Below are positions 23,178 through 35,686 of a stretch of DNA of 64,000 bases, piece after piece (the stretch's first letter is position 1; each line of letters begins with the position of its first letter). Under the pieces are notes generated by a model. It was not told the DNA's origin, did not search any database, and saw only the letters and a list, made by a program, of their open reading frames with translations. A program made the position numbers and the translations under genes. The DNA is from Dasypus novemcinctus (lineage: Eukaryota > Chordata > Mammalia > Cingulata > Dasypodidae): positions 26,237,652 through 26,301,651 of the forward strand of contig NC_080702.1 of assembly GCF_030445035.2 (NCBI RefSeq). Direction: 5' to 3'.

Positions 23178-24063
23178 TTAGTTTCCTGGCTGCAATGACA
23201 AATACCGCAGGGGGTGGCCTAGCGACAGGAATTTATTGGCTGGCAGTTCCAGAGGCTGGAAGGGTTGCTTCCTCCCGGGGTGGTGTATTCTGGCTGGCTG
23301 GCAATCCTTGCGTTCTTTGTCTTTCCCATCATAGCAGCGTCCTCTCCTTTCTGTTTCAAGTTCCGTTGACTTCTGCGCTCCAGCTCCTCCCTGTGGTTTT
23401 TTAATATAAAGCCTTGTAGCAGTTTGATATGGTTATGAATTCCACAAAGGGATATTGGATTATGTATGTGATCTGGGCTGTACCTGGGCATGACTGAGTT
23501 ATGATTGGGGCTTTGATTGAGTTATGATTAGGGCGTTGAGCCTCACCCCTTGGTGGGTGGGGACTCCCAGATAAAAGGCATGGCAAGGGACAGAGCGGAG
23601 GACTTCTGATGGTGGAGTTTGGATGTTGGGGTTTGATGCTGAAGTCTTAAGCTGGAGCCCCAGGAAGTAAGCGCACAGAGGAAAGAGAAGCCAGCCCAGG
23701 AAGAGAGGACCTGAGCCCAGAGAGAAGCAAGACCCAGGAAGGGAGGAACCCAGGAAGCCTGAACCCTCACAGACGTCGGCAGCCATCCTGCTCCAACGCG
23801 TGGAAATAGACTTTGGTGAGGGAAGTAACTTATGCTTTACGGCCTGGTATCTGTAAGCTCCTACCCCAAATAAATCCCCTTTATAAAAGCCACCCAGTTT
23901 CTGGTATTTTGCCTTTGACTGACTAATACAGGCCTCCCTCCAATAACAGAATTAAGACCCATCCTGATTCAATTGGCCACAACTTACCTAAAAATAACAT
24001 CTTCAAAAAGTCCTATTTACCATGGGTTCACAGCCACAGGAACGGGTTAAAATTAAGAACATG
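23178..24063 (-). mobile_element. Old MLT1-like LTR split by a younger MaLR LTR
   Basis: The left part (23178-23414) has 'agtttcctggctgcaatgac' and 'ggcagttccagaggctggaa'. The right part (23931-24063) continues with 'aattaagacccatcctgatt'. Together they read as one reverse MLT1-like LTR with the LTR at 23415-23930 inserted. Confidence 0.65.
23415..23930 (+). mobile_element. Xenarthran MaLR-type LTR, complete
   Basis: Forward copy: TGTAGCAGTTTGATATGG at the start, an AATAAA (ccccaaataaatcccc) near the 3' end, and 'ctggtattttgcctttgact' then GACTAATACA at the end. Flanks agcct and ggcct look like a 5-bp duplication with one change. About 516 bp. Confidence 0.82.
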
Positions 24064-24079
24064 TTGTTTTTTTCACCCC

Positions 24080-25010
24080 CTGTAATACCTAACTCATTCT
24101 CCTTGTCTCAGTACCCTGCACATTCCCACATCAGGGCCTTTGCACTGAGAGCCCTTCCCATCTGGATTGCTTTTCCAAGACATCTGCCCAGCTTGACCCA
24201 TAACTCCATGCCTCTGTTTAAACATCAGTTCTTCTCAGGCAACTTCCAGACCATTGGCATCAAAAACTGCACCCTCTGCCGCTCTCTACCCCCTTTCCTG
24301 CTTCACTTTGTAGTGCTTCCCACTACCCACGCTAACACGGTGTGTTCGCTGTGTTTCTCCTCTCCACTGCACTGCAAACTCCAGGGGGACAAAGCCAACC
24401 TCTACTTTCTTTTTAAACAACACAAATAACTTAATGAAGTTATGCATATGCACTATATCTTCTTTTTTTAAGATTTATTTTATTTATTTCTCTCCCCTTC
24501 TCCCCCCAGTTGTCTGCTCTCTGTGTCTATTCACTGTGTGTTCTTCTGTGTCCACTTACATTCTTGTCAGGCGGCACTGGGAATCTGTGTCTCTTTTTGT
24601 TGCATCATCTTGCTGCATCAGTTCTCCGCGTGTGCGGCGCCACTCCTGGGCAGGCTGTACTTTTTTTTCACGCAGGGCGACTCTCCTTGCGGGGTGCACT
24701 CCTTGCGCATGGGGCACACCTACACGGGGATTGCCCCTGTGTGGCATGGGCACTCTTTGCGTGTGACAGCACTGAGCATGGGGCCAGCTCACCACACGGG
24801 TCAGGAGGCCCTGGGTTTGAACCCTGGACCGTCCATATGGTAGGCGGACGCTCTATCAGTTGAGCCATGTCCGCTTCCCTGCACTGTATCTTTTGCTCTT
24901 CAAAACAAACCTGTGATCTAAATAAAATGGGTCACCTCTTACCTTTTTCATCACTTTGTCCCCAGGGCCTAGATCTGTGCCTGGCATATAGTCCATGTCC
25001 AATAGTCACA
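24080..25010 (+). mobile_element. L2 LINE 3' region interrupted by a DAS SINE
   Basis: Wording such as 'catcagggcctttgcactga', 'gcttttccaagacatctgcc' and 'actgcaaactccagggggac', with a final 'cccagggcctagatctgtgc' block, is the conserved LINE-2 3' end. The SINE at 24461-24880 splits it. Confidence 0.75.
24461..24880 (-). mobile_element. DAS SINE nested in L2
   Basis: Flanked by gcactatatct (24450-24460) and gcactgtatct (from 24881). T-run at the left and head complement at the right. Confidence 0.92.
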
Positions 25011-25561
25011 AAGAGAGAGTTATGCTTCCCTCTCTAAGGCTCTCTCTCCCCTCGATTTACTGGGAAGCTGCGGGTTTCCTTTGCATGTCTTTGAAAAACC
25101 AACAATCTGGACCTTTCCTGTGACATGTGAGTGAGGACTGGTAGGGGCAATGTGTTCTTAGAAGTGGTTTAGAATTTCCAAGCGGCTGAGGTTAGTTTTG
25201 GGTGCAAACCTTCTGGGAAACATTCCTTTCAGAAAGGAGAGGGTTTTTAAGGGTAAGGTCCAGGAGGGTGAGGATAGGAGTGCAGAGACGTCTCTCAACA
25301 GAGCGATGGAGAGACCACCGTTGGCTTACCAACACGCCTTCCCAAATCCTTTCTTTCTCCCTTGCGCCTTTGCTCTACAGCCTGTAAAGGCTAACGACAC
25401 TCCTAGCCATCCTTGTAGTTGCATGGTTCTGGGCAGTGAGATGGGAGTGGATCTCAGTTGCAGTAAGGAGGTGATTCCTAAATTTGCTGATAAAAGGCAC
25501 AGATGTCCCTTCCCCATTGAACACAGAAAATACCTCACACTCTGGCAGCCTTCTTGCACCC
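25011..25561. other. Intergenic stretch, nothing recognised
   Basis: Contains a 122-codon open frame (25198-25566) with no recognisable similarity, no splice context and no conserved domain. I read it as chance. Confidence 0.4.
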
Positions 25562-25790
25562 TGTAGCAGTTTGAATTGCTTACAAATTGGTTACGAATTC
25601 CAAAAATAGATATGGGATTATGTTTGTAATCTGGCCTGTGCCTGGGCATGATTGAGTTATGATGAGGGCTTTGATTGGGCCACGTCATTAGAGCACTGAG
25701 TCCCCATCCATTGGTGGGTGGGGGCTCACAGATAAGAGGCATGGCAGAGGACAGAGTTGAGGGTTTTGATGTTGGAGTTTTTTTGGTTTT
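25562..25790 (+). mobile_element. Xenarthran MaLR-type LTR, 5' part only
   Basis: Starts TGTAGCAGTTTGAATTGC and follows the family through 'ggcatggcagaggacagagt'. It stops at the DAS SINE and does not resume after it, so it is truncated. Confidence 0.75.
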
Positions 25791-25803
25791 TGTTTTTGAA
25801 GAT

Positions 25804-25834
<31 letters not shown>

Positions 25835-26235
25835 TTTCTCTCCCCATCCTCCCCCCACCCCACCCCCCACCCCGGTTGTCTGTTCTCTGTGTCTATTTGC
25901 TGCATCTTCTTTGTCCACTTCTGTTGTTGTCAGCAGCACGGGAATCTGTGTTTCTTTTTGCTGCGTCATCTTGTTGTGTCAGTTCTCTGTGTGTGCAGCG
26001 CCATTCCTGGGCAGGCTGCACTTGCTTTCGTGCTGGGTGGCTCTCCTTATGGGACGCACTCCCTGTGCGTGGGGCTCCCCTACACGGGGGACACCCCTGC
26101 ATTGCAGGGCACTCCTTGCACGCATCAGCACTGCACATGGGCTAGGTCCACATGGGTCAGGGAGGCCCGGGGTTTGAACCGCGGACCTCCCATGTGGTAG
26201 ACAGATGCCCTAACCACTGGGCCAAGTCCGCCGCC
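25791..26235 (-). mobile_element. DAS SINE with expanded (atttatt)n tail
   Basis: Reverse SINE whose tail has grown into a (ttta)n microsatellite at about 25801-25837. Head complement 'gggccaagtccgccgcccgg' at the right end. Confidence 0.9.
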
Positions 26236-26753
26236 CGGGAAAGGGCCTCTTGAGCAGTTCCTTCCAGCCCTAAGATTATTTCCTCCTCTGGTGAGCTCTG
26301 GGTAAGGGGATTGCCTTTAAGGTCAGCACCAGGTGTCCAGGTCAGTAGTAGAAAGTTGCTAAGAACCGTGCCCTGCCCCAGCCAGCAGACTGGAGTGGAG
26401 CAGAGGAAGTTTTAGATAATCAGGTGAGAAAGGGAGAGAAAGGAAAGTGCAGGGAATCTCTGCCACCGCGTCCACTGCTGCCAGCCGCCCAGCCTCTCCT
26501 CCCTCCTGCCAACCTCCTTGGGACTTGTTCCAATAATCCGTTAAAACATGGTGGATTACTATGAAGTTCTAGGCATGCAAAAGCATGCCTCACCCAAGGA
26601 TATTAAAAAGGAGTATCATAAATTGGCACTGAAGTGGCACCCTGATAAAAATCCTGAGAATAAAGAAGCAGCAGAGAAAAAATTCATACAAGTAGCTGAG
26701 ACGTATGAAGTGTTATCAGATGCTAAAAAACAGGACATCTATGACAAATATGG

Positions 26754-27158
26754 GAAGTGGACTTGGCCCAGTGGTTAGGGCGTTTGCCTACCACATGGGA
26801 GGTCTGTGGTTCAAACCCCAGGCCTCCTTGACCCATGTGCAGCTGGCCTATGCACAGTGCTGATGCACGCAAGGAGTGCTGTGCCATGCAGGGGTGTCCC
26901 CCACGTAGGGGAGCCCCACGCGCAAGGAGTGCGCCCCATAAGGAGAGCCGCCCAGTGTGAAAGAAAGTGCAGTCTGCCCAGGAATGGTGCCGCACATACA
27001 CGGAGAGATGACGCAACAAGATGACGCAACAAAAAGAGACACAGATTCCTGGTGCCACTGATAAGGATAGGAGCGGACAAAGAAGAACACACAGCGAATG
27101 GAAACAGAGAGCAGACAACTGGGGGGTGGGGGAAGGGGAAAGAAATTTAAAAAATATA
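26754..27158 (+). mobile_element. DAS SINE inside the DNAJB6 retrocopy
   Basis: Flanked by tatgacaaatatgg (26740-26753) and tatgacaattatgg (27159-27172), one base apart. It therefore postdates the retrocopy. Confidence 0.95.
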
Positions 27159-28279
27159 TATGACAATTATGGCAAAGAAGGATTAAACGGTGGTGGTGGA
27201 GGTGGAAGTCATTTCGACAGTCCGTTTGAATTTGGCTTTACATTCCATAAGCCAGATGATGTCTTCGAGGGAATTTTTTGGTGGAAGGGACCCATTTTCA
27301 TTTGTCTTCTTTGAAGAGTTTTTTGGAAATCAAAGAGGCCTCCGTGGAACCAGAAGCAGGGGCACGGGGTCATTTTTCTCTGCCTACAGTGGGCTTCCAT
27401 CTTTTGGAGGTGGTTTTTCTTCTTTTGATACAGGATTTACTTCATTTGGTTCAGTGGGGCTTGGGGGCCTCACTTCATTTGCTTCAACATCCTTTGGTGG
27501 TAATAGGATGGGCAATTTCAAATCTGTATCAACTTCTACTAAAATTGTTAATGGCAGAAAAATCACAACAAAGAGAATTGTTGAGAATGGTCAAGAAAGA
27601 ATAGAAGTTGAAGAAGATGGCCAGTTAAAGTCCTTGACAATAAATGGTAAGGAGCAGGTGCTACGCTCGGGTAACACGGAATTCAACACACGCATTTAAC
27701 AGAAATGTTAAACTGTAACAAGCACCATTTGAGGATTTACAGGAACATTTTTTTGAAGATTTCAAATGAACTCTACTTTCCATATAACTACCTAGTCTAA
27801 ATAATTTATAAATAGCTCATCGGAGCACCTACTTGTCATAGATTTTTTAGTTCATTGTTGGAACCACATTAGGGACCATTTTTTCTTTTTGTCTTTAAAA
27901 CTGTTGTAAATTTCTGTATGCACTTTGCTTTTTTTATTAAACTTAATCCAAGGTGAACCGTGATTCTTTTAAGAGTGCTAGGACAAAATTGTACACTAAC
28001 ACCTACATGCATCTTGCTCTTTCCATTTTGTTTGAAATGTGAACCAAGGAGTTTCAGTCTGCTATGAAGTTAACATTGCCAGGATGAATCTTCTGAAAAA
28101 ATAATTTCAATTTTTTTTTTCAGTATGTAGTAGCAAAAGCTATTAATACATTAATAGTGATACATTTCTGGTTAAATTAAATTAAGATGTTTTCTAGTTG
28201 TGCATGAATGCTGGCAACTTATTAAGTTTTGACCATTTTAAAATATGTAATGTTAAGCTTAGCGTTATAGTAAAGCTGG

Positions 28280-28693
28280 GAAAGTGGACTTGGCCCAATG
28301 GATAGGGCGTCCACCTACCACATGGGAGGTCTGCGGTTCAAACCCCAGGCCCCCTTGACCCATGTGGAGCTGGCCCATGCGCAGTGCTGATGCACGCAAG
28401 GAGTGCCGTGCTATGCAGGGGTGTCCCCCGCGTAGGGGAGCCCCATGCGCAAGGAGTGTGCCCCGTAAGGAGAGCTGCCCAGCGCGAAAGAAAGTGCAGC
28501 CTGCCCAGGAATAGCGCTGCACACACGGAGAGCTGACACAGCAAGATGATGCAACAAAAAGAGACACAGATTCTCGGTGCCGCTGATAAGGATGGAAGCA
28601 GTCACAGAACACACAGCAAATGGACACAGAGAGTAGACAACAGGGCAGGGGAAGGGGAGAGAAATAAATTTTTTTTAAAAATCTTAAAAAAAA
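28280..28693 (+). mobile_element. DAS SINE in the retrocopy 3' UTR
   Basis: Flanked by agtaaagctgg (28269-28279) and agtaaatctgg (28694-28704). Confidence 0.94.
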
Positions 28694-28894
28694 AGTAAAT
28701 CTGGTATACTGTGTCTTTGTTATCACTTAAAGAAAAAGGAAATAAATGCCAATGTGTTTGGTGCATTCTTTCATGATAAAAAAAAAAAAAAGGAATCCCA
28801 CCTACAGTCTTCCCACCCACAATCTCCTTCCTCAAGGCCCAAAAGTCCGGAAACAAGGAGGCATGGAGGGCCTGCAGAGGACCTGCCCAGCTTG

Positions 28895-30425
28895 CCTCTT
28901 GGGTTTTTTTTTAAATATGTATTTTTTAATTGTAGAAGTTGTGAAATTATAAAAACAATCATTTAAATGTGCAGAATGTCCATACAACAGCCCTCCCCTA
29001 ACACACTACATTGTTGTAGAACATCTGTTACATATTATGAGATAACACCATCAGACTATTACCACTAAAAATGGTCTATAGCATACATTCGGTATATTTT
29101 TCCAAACCCCCATACTATTAACACAGTACTTCTTCGACATTGATGCAAGACTATTTATAATATCATTGTTAACTACAGTCCATAGGTTACATTAACTGTA
29201 TTTTTCCCATGCATCTCCATAGTCTTAGCACCTTGTAATAGTGAGGGACATTTGTTCTACTTCATAGAAGAACATTCTTGTATTTGTACTATTAACCACA
29301 ATTCTCATCCATCTCTGGGTTCACTATGTTATTCAGTCCCTAGATTATTGTCTAGCTTTCTTTCAGTTGACATCCACAACCCTAGACTACCCCTTTCAGC
29401 CATGATCCCATTTATAAACCAGCTGTTAGTTATACTCACTACAATGTTTTCCCATCAACTCTTTCCATTTCCACACATTTACGGTCAAGCTAATTGAAAC
29501 TTCTATATGTGTTAAGTGTCAGTACCCCTTCTCAGCCCTCATCCTATCTTCTAGGATCCTGAACTCTATTCTTCATATTTAGTTCATATTAGTGAGACCA
29601 TATACTAGTTGTCCTTTTGTGTCTGGCTTATTTCACTCAGCATAATGCCCTTGAGGTTCATCCGTGTTAACATATGTGTTCCAATTCCACTTCTTCTGAC
29701 AGCATAGTATTCCATTGTATATATACACTCCACTTTGTTTATCCATTCATTGCTAGATGGGTACTTGGGTTGTTTCCACCTTTTATCAATTATGGATAAC
29801 ACCACTGTGAACATCAGTTGTACAAATGTCTGTTTGCATCACAGTTTTCAGTTCTTCTGGATATATTCCTAATAGAGGGACAGCTGATCACATGGCTCTT
29901 CTATTAGCTTCCTGAGGAACCACCAAACTGCCTTCCACAGAGGCTGCACCATTTTACACTCCCACCAACAGGGAAAAAGTGTTTCTATTTCTCCACATCC
30001 TCTTCTCCAGCACTTATTGTTTTCTGGTTTTTTAGTAATAGCCATTCTTTGAAGGGTGAGGTGATATTTCATTGTCATTTTGATTTGCATTTCCCTAAAA
30101 GCAAGTGATATTGAACATTTTTTCATGTGCTTTTTGTATCTCCTCTTTGGAGAAATGTCTAAGTCTTTCACCCATTTTTAAACTGGATTGCTTCCTCTTT
30201 TATTGTTGAGTTGTATAATCTCTTTATATAGCATGGAAATCAAACCCCTATTGAATATGTGGTTTCCAAATATTTTCTCACATTGAGTGGGCTGACAAAG
30301 TCTTTTGAATCATGAAGTGTTTAAGTTTGAGGACATCCCACTTGTCCATGCTTTCTTTCATTGCTCAAGCTTTTGGAGTAAGGTTTAAGAATCCACCTTC
30401 TACCATTAGGGCTTAAAGATGTTTC
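28895..30425 (-). mobile_element. L1 3' part (ORF2 end and 3' UTR)
   Basis: Read on the minus strand, 30171-29605 encodes the ORF2 C-terminal region, including [20 protein letters not shown] and a C...WWEC-type cysteine region ([20 protein letters not shown]), then WINKVECIYTMEYYAVRR. Frames are broken. A long 3' UTR follows to about 28895. The element is 5' truncated or cut by the DAS SINE at 30426. Confidence 0.85.
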
Positions 30426-30840
30426 CCGGGAAACGGACTTTGGCCCAGTGGTTAGAGCATCCGTCTACCATATGGGAGGTCCGCGGTTCAAACCCCGGGC
30501 CTCCTTGACCCGTGTGGAGCTGGCCCATGTGCAGTGATGATGCGCGCAAGGAGTGCCCTGCCACGCAGGGGTGTCCCCCGCGTAGGGGAGCCCCACGCGC
30601 AAGGAGTGCGCCCCGTAAGGAGAGCCACCCAGCATGAAAAAAGCGAGCCTGCTCAGGGGTGGCACTGCACACACGGAGAGCTGACACAACAAGATGACGC
30701 AACAAAAAGAGACACAGATTCCTGGTGTTGCTGAAAAGAATGGAAGCAGACACAGAAGAACACACAGTGAGTGGACACAGAGAACGGACAACTGGGGGTG
30801 GGGAATAAAAAAAAATAAAAAATAAATCTTAAAAAAAAAA
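30426..30840 (+). mobile_element. DAS SINE
   Basis: Complete head 'ggactttggcccagtggtta', B-box-like ggttcaaaccc, and A/T-rich tail ending about 30840. It abuts the L1 fragment. Confidence 0.9.
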
Positions 30841-31469
30841 TACATTAGACAAGCTTCACTGCTTGAAGGACAAGATTCATAGATGCTTGCATCTTGAGGG
30901 CTTGACACTCTAGTCTGTCCTCCCCTATTGGGAGGCACCCATGCTCTCAAGAGACACCCTCTCCTTTGTTTCAGAACATCAGGCCTCCCCAGGATATGGG
31001 TACAACACCTTCCCGCTCATTGTATGGTTCTCCACCACTGATATAACACACTGTGACAAGATGAACACTCACACACTCCTTAGAAGCCTGCCCCAGGCGC
31101 ACCCTGTGCCAGATGCCCTCCCCCCATCAAACAGCTTGAACTAGTAACCCTTCCTTATCATATTTTTTAAAGAGTTTTCTCAACATTATAGTTTCAACCA
31201 TGTATCTGACAATCTCCCATGTTCACCTGCTCTCCCCAAACCCTCCCCCCACTTCCATGGACCATCTACCCATCTCCCAACCCTAGCCCCCCTCAAGCCT
31301 GCAAAGCCCCACCCAATAGTATCCCTATGCCCCCATCTTAGCCCTTCACTGCACAACTACTTACCTCCACCTTATCATAGACTTCGCCCACGTAGGCATC
31401 AGCTCACCACCTTCCTCTCCCTGCCCCTATTTCCTGTAAGTCTATCATCCAGTCTCTAGCTCTGTGAGA
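30841..31469. other. Intergenic stretch, nothing recognised
   Basis: C-rich, moderately simple sequence (many ccccca/ctccc runs). No gene recognised. Confidence 0.4.
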
Positions 31470-31925
31470 AGGGAAGCACATGTGGCTCAAGTTAGAGGGC
31501 TTCTGCCTACCATATGGAAGGACCCAGGTTCAATCCCTAGTAAAATAAATAAATAAAAGTGTGCCCATGCAGTGAGCCAGTGCCCATGCAGTGATCCAAA
31601 TGCCCACACAAGTGCCCATGTGGCGAATCAAGTGCCCGTGCAGTGAGCCAGAGCCCACTGAAGTGAGACATGCAGCAACATGATGATGCAACAGAGAAAA
31701 GACAAAGGGGAGAATCAAGGCGAGGTGCAACAGAAACCAGGAACTGAGGTGGTGCAAGTGACAGGAAACCTCTATCCACATCAGAAGGCTCCGGGATCGA
31801 ATTTTTTTCCTAGAGGAAAAAAATGAGAAGAGAAGACAAAAAGAGAAATAGACACAGAAGATCACACAGCAAATGGACACAGATAGCAAAAAAGGGTGGG
31901 GGGGAAGGGGAGGGGAAAAAACACA
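31470..31925 (+). mobile_element. DAS SINE, diverged compound copy
   Basis: Begins 'gggaagcacatgtggctcaa', has an internal A-rich patch, a short tandem array of 'gtgcccatgcagtgagcc'-like units at about 31560-31660, a second SINE body and a closing 'atagacacagaagatcacac' with G/A tail. Confidence 0.75.
31560..31660 (+). repeat. Short tandem array inside a SINE
   Basis: About five imperfect copies of a unit like 'gtgcccatgcagtgagcca'. It looks like local duplication inside the DAS copy. Confidence 0.6.
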
Positions 31926-34179
31926 TTAGAAGCATGAAACAGCAAACTCAAAATGATAGAAGGAAGAATAAGTGATACCAAGGACAAAGAGAACAGAGAG
32001 AGAAAAGAATTGAAAAAATTGAGCAGGGGCTCAGAGAGTTGAATGACAACATGAAATGCAACAACATACATGTCACGGGAGTTCCAGAAGGAGGAGAGAA
32101 AGGAAAAGGGACAGAAAGAGTATTTAAAGAAATAATAGCTGAAAATTTCCCAACTCTCATGAAATAAATCATCTTACATGTCCAAGAAGCACACTGTACC
32201 CCAATCAGAATAAATTTAAATAGACCTCCTCCAAGACACATACTATTCAAAATGTGAAATGTCAAAGATAAAGAGAAAATTCTCAGAGCAGCAAGGGAGA
32301 AGCAAACCATCACATACAAGGGACATCCAGTAAGACTTAGTGCAGAATTCTCTTCGGAAACTGGTGGTGAAAATACAGTGGTATGATAGAATTAGGATAC
32401 TGAAAGAGAAAAATTGCCAGCCAAGAATTCTTTATCCAGCAAATTTGTCCTTCAAATATGAAGGTGAGTATAAAATATTCACAAACAGAATTTAAGAGAG
32501 TTGGCTGAAAAGAATCCATCCTTGCAGGAAATATTAAAGGAAGCCTTAGAACTTGAAAGAAAAGGACAGGAGGGAGAGGCTTGGAGGAGAGTTTAGAAGA
32601 AAGAACAGCAGAATGGATAAGCAAAAGAGTAAAAAGACGGACAAAAATATGATATGACATATGAAAATCAAAGAATAAAATGGAAGAAGTAAATAGTGCA
32701 CTTACAATAATATCCTTGAATGTAAATGTATTAAACTTCCCAATCAAAAGATACAGAATGGATTAAAATAACAAGAACCATCCATATGCTGCTTACAAGA
32801 AACTCACCTTAGACCCAGGGGTACAAAATGGCTGAAAGTGAAAGGTTGGAAAAAGATACTCCAAGTGAATAGTAACCAAAATAGAGCAGGGGTAGTTATA
32901 CTAATATCAGACAAAACAGACTTTAAATGCAAGAAAGTTATGAGATGCAGAAAGCCATTATATATTAATAAAAGGGACAATCCACCAGAAGATATAGCAA
33001 TCACAAATACAGTGCACCTAACCAGGGTACCCCAAAATACATGAGACAAATTCTGGGAAAACTAAAGGGAGAAATAGATATCTCTACAATAATCATTGGA
33101 GACTTCAACACGCCATTCACATCATTAGATAGAATAACTAGACAGAAGATCCACAAGGAAACAGAGAACGTAAACAATATGATAAATGAGTTAGACCTAA
33201 CAGACATATACAAAACACTGCATCCAAATTCAGTGGGTTATATATTCTTCCCAAGTGCCCATGGATTTTTCTCCAGAACAGACCACATGTTAGGGCAAAA
33301 TGCAGCTCTAAATATATATTAAAAAAATGAAATTATACAAAGCAACTTCTCAGTTGAATGAAATGGGAAATAAAAAATAGACGGGAAAAGAGTAAATTTG
33401 CAAATGTGTGGAGGCTGAACAACACACTCCTAAATAAATAAAATAAATCTTAAAAAAAAACACAAAAACTTATGGGCTACAGTGAAGGCTGTCTTGAGAG
33501 GGAAATTTATAGACCTAACTGCCTTTTTTAAAAAAGAAGAAAGAGCTAAACTCAAAGATTTAACTGAACAACTAGAGAAATTAGAAAAAGAACAGCAAGC
33601 CAATCCTGAAGCAAGTAGAAGGAAAGAAATAATAAAGATTAGAACAGAAATAAATGAAATTAAGAACAACAACAAAAGAAAACAATAGAGAAAATTAACA
33701 AAACCAAAAGCTGGTTCTTTGAGAAGATCAATAAAATTGACAAACCCCTAGTTAGACTAACAAGAAAAAAAGAGAGAAAATGCAAATAAATACAATCAGA
33801 AATGAAAGGGGAGAAGTTACCACTGACCCGACAGAAATAAAAAGAATCATAAGAGGATATTAATAAGAAACTGTGTGCCAACAAACTAGACAACCTAGAT
33901 GAAATGGACAAATTCCTAGAAATATACAACCAACCAATACTGATGCTACAAGAAATACAAGAACTTAACAAATGAATCACCTTGAGAGATTGAATCCATC
34001 ATCAAAAATCTCCCAGCAAAGAAAAGTCCAGGACCATGTGGCTTCACAGGTGAATTTGACCAAATATTTCAAAAAGAATGAACAACAATCCTGTTTAAAC
34101 TCTTTCCAAAAATTGAAGAGGAAGGAAAATTACCCAACATATTTTATGAAGTCAACATCACCCTAATACCAAAGCCAGG

Positions 34180-34776
34180 TCCAGCTGACAGGGAGGTGAA
34201 GAGAATCAACCACCACACCAGGGAGCCAAGAGTGCCTACAGCTGCAAGCAGGACAATTGCATCCAGCATCCATGTGGAATCTAAACCCCCTCTTGATGGA
34301 GAGGGGGACTGGACATAGCCATCCCAGGTCCACAGGATGGAGGAATAGAGTATGGATTAGAGTGGACTTACTGGTGTTCTTCTGGGGAAGTATTGTGATT
34401 AGTAAGGGAAGAAATTGTAGTGGTGATGTGGAGAGGGTGGCCACGGTGGCTGCTGACCGTAAGGAGATGGAAGAAGAGATATGGTGTGGGGGCATTTTCA
34501 GGATTTGGAGTTGTCCTGGGTGGCGCTGCAGGGACTGATGCTGGGCATTGTGTGTCCTGCCATGGCCCACTGGGTGGACTAGGGGAGAGTGTGGACTACA
34601 ATGTGGACCACTGTCCATGTGGTGTAGCGGTGCTCCAAATGCATTCACCAGGGATGTGCCACGATGATGGAAGAGGTTGTTGATACGGGAGCGGTGGGGT
34701 GAGGGGGGTGAGGGATATAAGGGGACCTCATATATTTTGAATGTAATATTTAAAAGAAAATACAGAAGAAAAGAAA
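34180..34776 (+). mobile_element. 597-bp retroposed insertion of unknown family within L1 ORF2
   Basis: Flanked by a perfect 14-bp duplication, ataccaaagccagg, at 34166-34179 and 34777-34790, and ending in an A-rich tail (aaaagaaaatacagaagaaa). The body is G-rich and matches neither DAS nor the L1 coding region. The last 150 bases could be a xenarthran L1 3' UTR, in which case this is a 5'-truncated L1. Confidence 0.75.
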
Positions 34777-35686
34777 ATACCAAAGCCAGGTAAAGATACT
34801 ACAAGAAAAGAAAATTACAGACCAATATCTCTAATGAACATAATGCAAAAATTCTCAACCAAATATTTACAAATTGAATCCAACAGCATGTCAAAAGACT
34901 TATACATCACGAGCAAGTGGGATTTATTCCTGGTATGCAAGTCTGGTTCAACATAAGAAAATCAATCAACATAATACACCACATTAACAAACTGAAGGAA
35001 AAAACCCACATGATCATCTCATTCAACACAGAAAAGTCATTTGACAAAATCCAGCATCCTTTTTTGATAAAGGCACTACAAAGGTTAGGAATAGAAGGAA
35101 AATCCCTCAATATGGTAAAAGGCATATATGAAAAACCCACAGCCAACATTGTACTCAATGGGGAAAGGTTGAAATCTTTCCCTCTAAGATGAGGAACAAG
35201 ACAAGGATACCCACTGTCACCATCGTTATTCAACATTGTACTAGAAGTTCTAGCTAGAGCAATTAGACAAGAAAAGAAATTAAAGGCATCCAAATAGGAA
35301 AAGAGGAAGTAAAACTCTCACTATTTGCAGATGACATGAACCTGTACTTAGAAAATTCTGAAGTATCCACAACAAAGCTACTTGAACAAATAAGTGAGAT
35401 TGGCAAAGTGGCAGGATACAAGATCAACATGCGAAAATCAGTAATGTTTTTGTACACTAGTACTGAGCAATCTCAGGAGGAAATCGGGGAGGGGGGGGAT
35501 TCCATTTACAATAGTAACAAAAAGACTCAAATACCTGGGAATTAATTTAACCAAAGAAGTACAGGGCCTATATGCAGAAAACTATAAAACAATGCTAAAA
35601 GAAATTTTAAAAAGACCTAAACAAATGGAAAGACACTCTATATTCATGGATTGGAAAAATAAATATCTTGAAGATGTCAATCTCAC

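Larger units (their letters stand above)
26395..28790 (+). pseudogene. DNAJB6P: Processed retrocopy of DNAJB6, split by two DAS SINEs
   Basis: From ATG at 26548 the frame reads [20 protein letters not shown] and continues as a J domain with the HPD tripeptide intact (WHPDKNP). That is the start of DNAJB6, an HSP40 co-chaperone that stimulates HSP70 and suppresses aggregation. There are no introns. A DAS SINE (26754-27158) with a 14-bp duplication sits in the codons after the J domain. After it come the G/F-rich region ([11 protein letters not shown]), a frame change near 27260-27300, a short deletion relative to the FFEDPFEDFFG region, and the C-terminal domain ([20 protein letters not shown]) with an altered last few residues ending at 27699. 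A 3' UTR with ATTAAA near 27935, a second SINE (28280-28693), a last AATAAA at about 28740 and a poly(A) run at 28777-28790 complete the retrocopy. It cannot make full-length DNAJB6. A truncated J-domain peptide is conceivable but there is no evidence of expression. The 5' end is approximate. Confidence 0.93.

Noticed and set aside
26548-27699. An active DNAJB6 gene
   Set aside because: No introns, a poly(A) run, two SINE insertions and a frame change mark it as a processed retrocopy.
33433-33462. A further SINE insertion in L1 ORF2, suggested by an aataaataaaataaatctt-type tail
   Set aside because: Only a tail-like string is present without a SINE head or body. It could be a deletion remnant or chance A-richness, so it was not listed.
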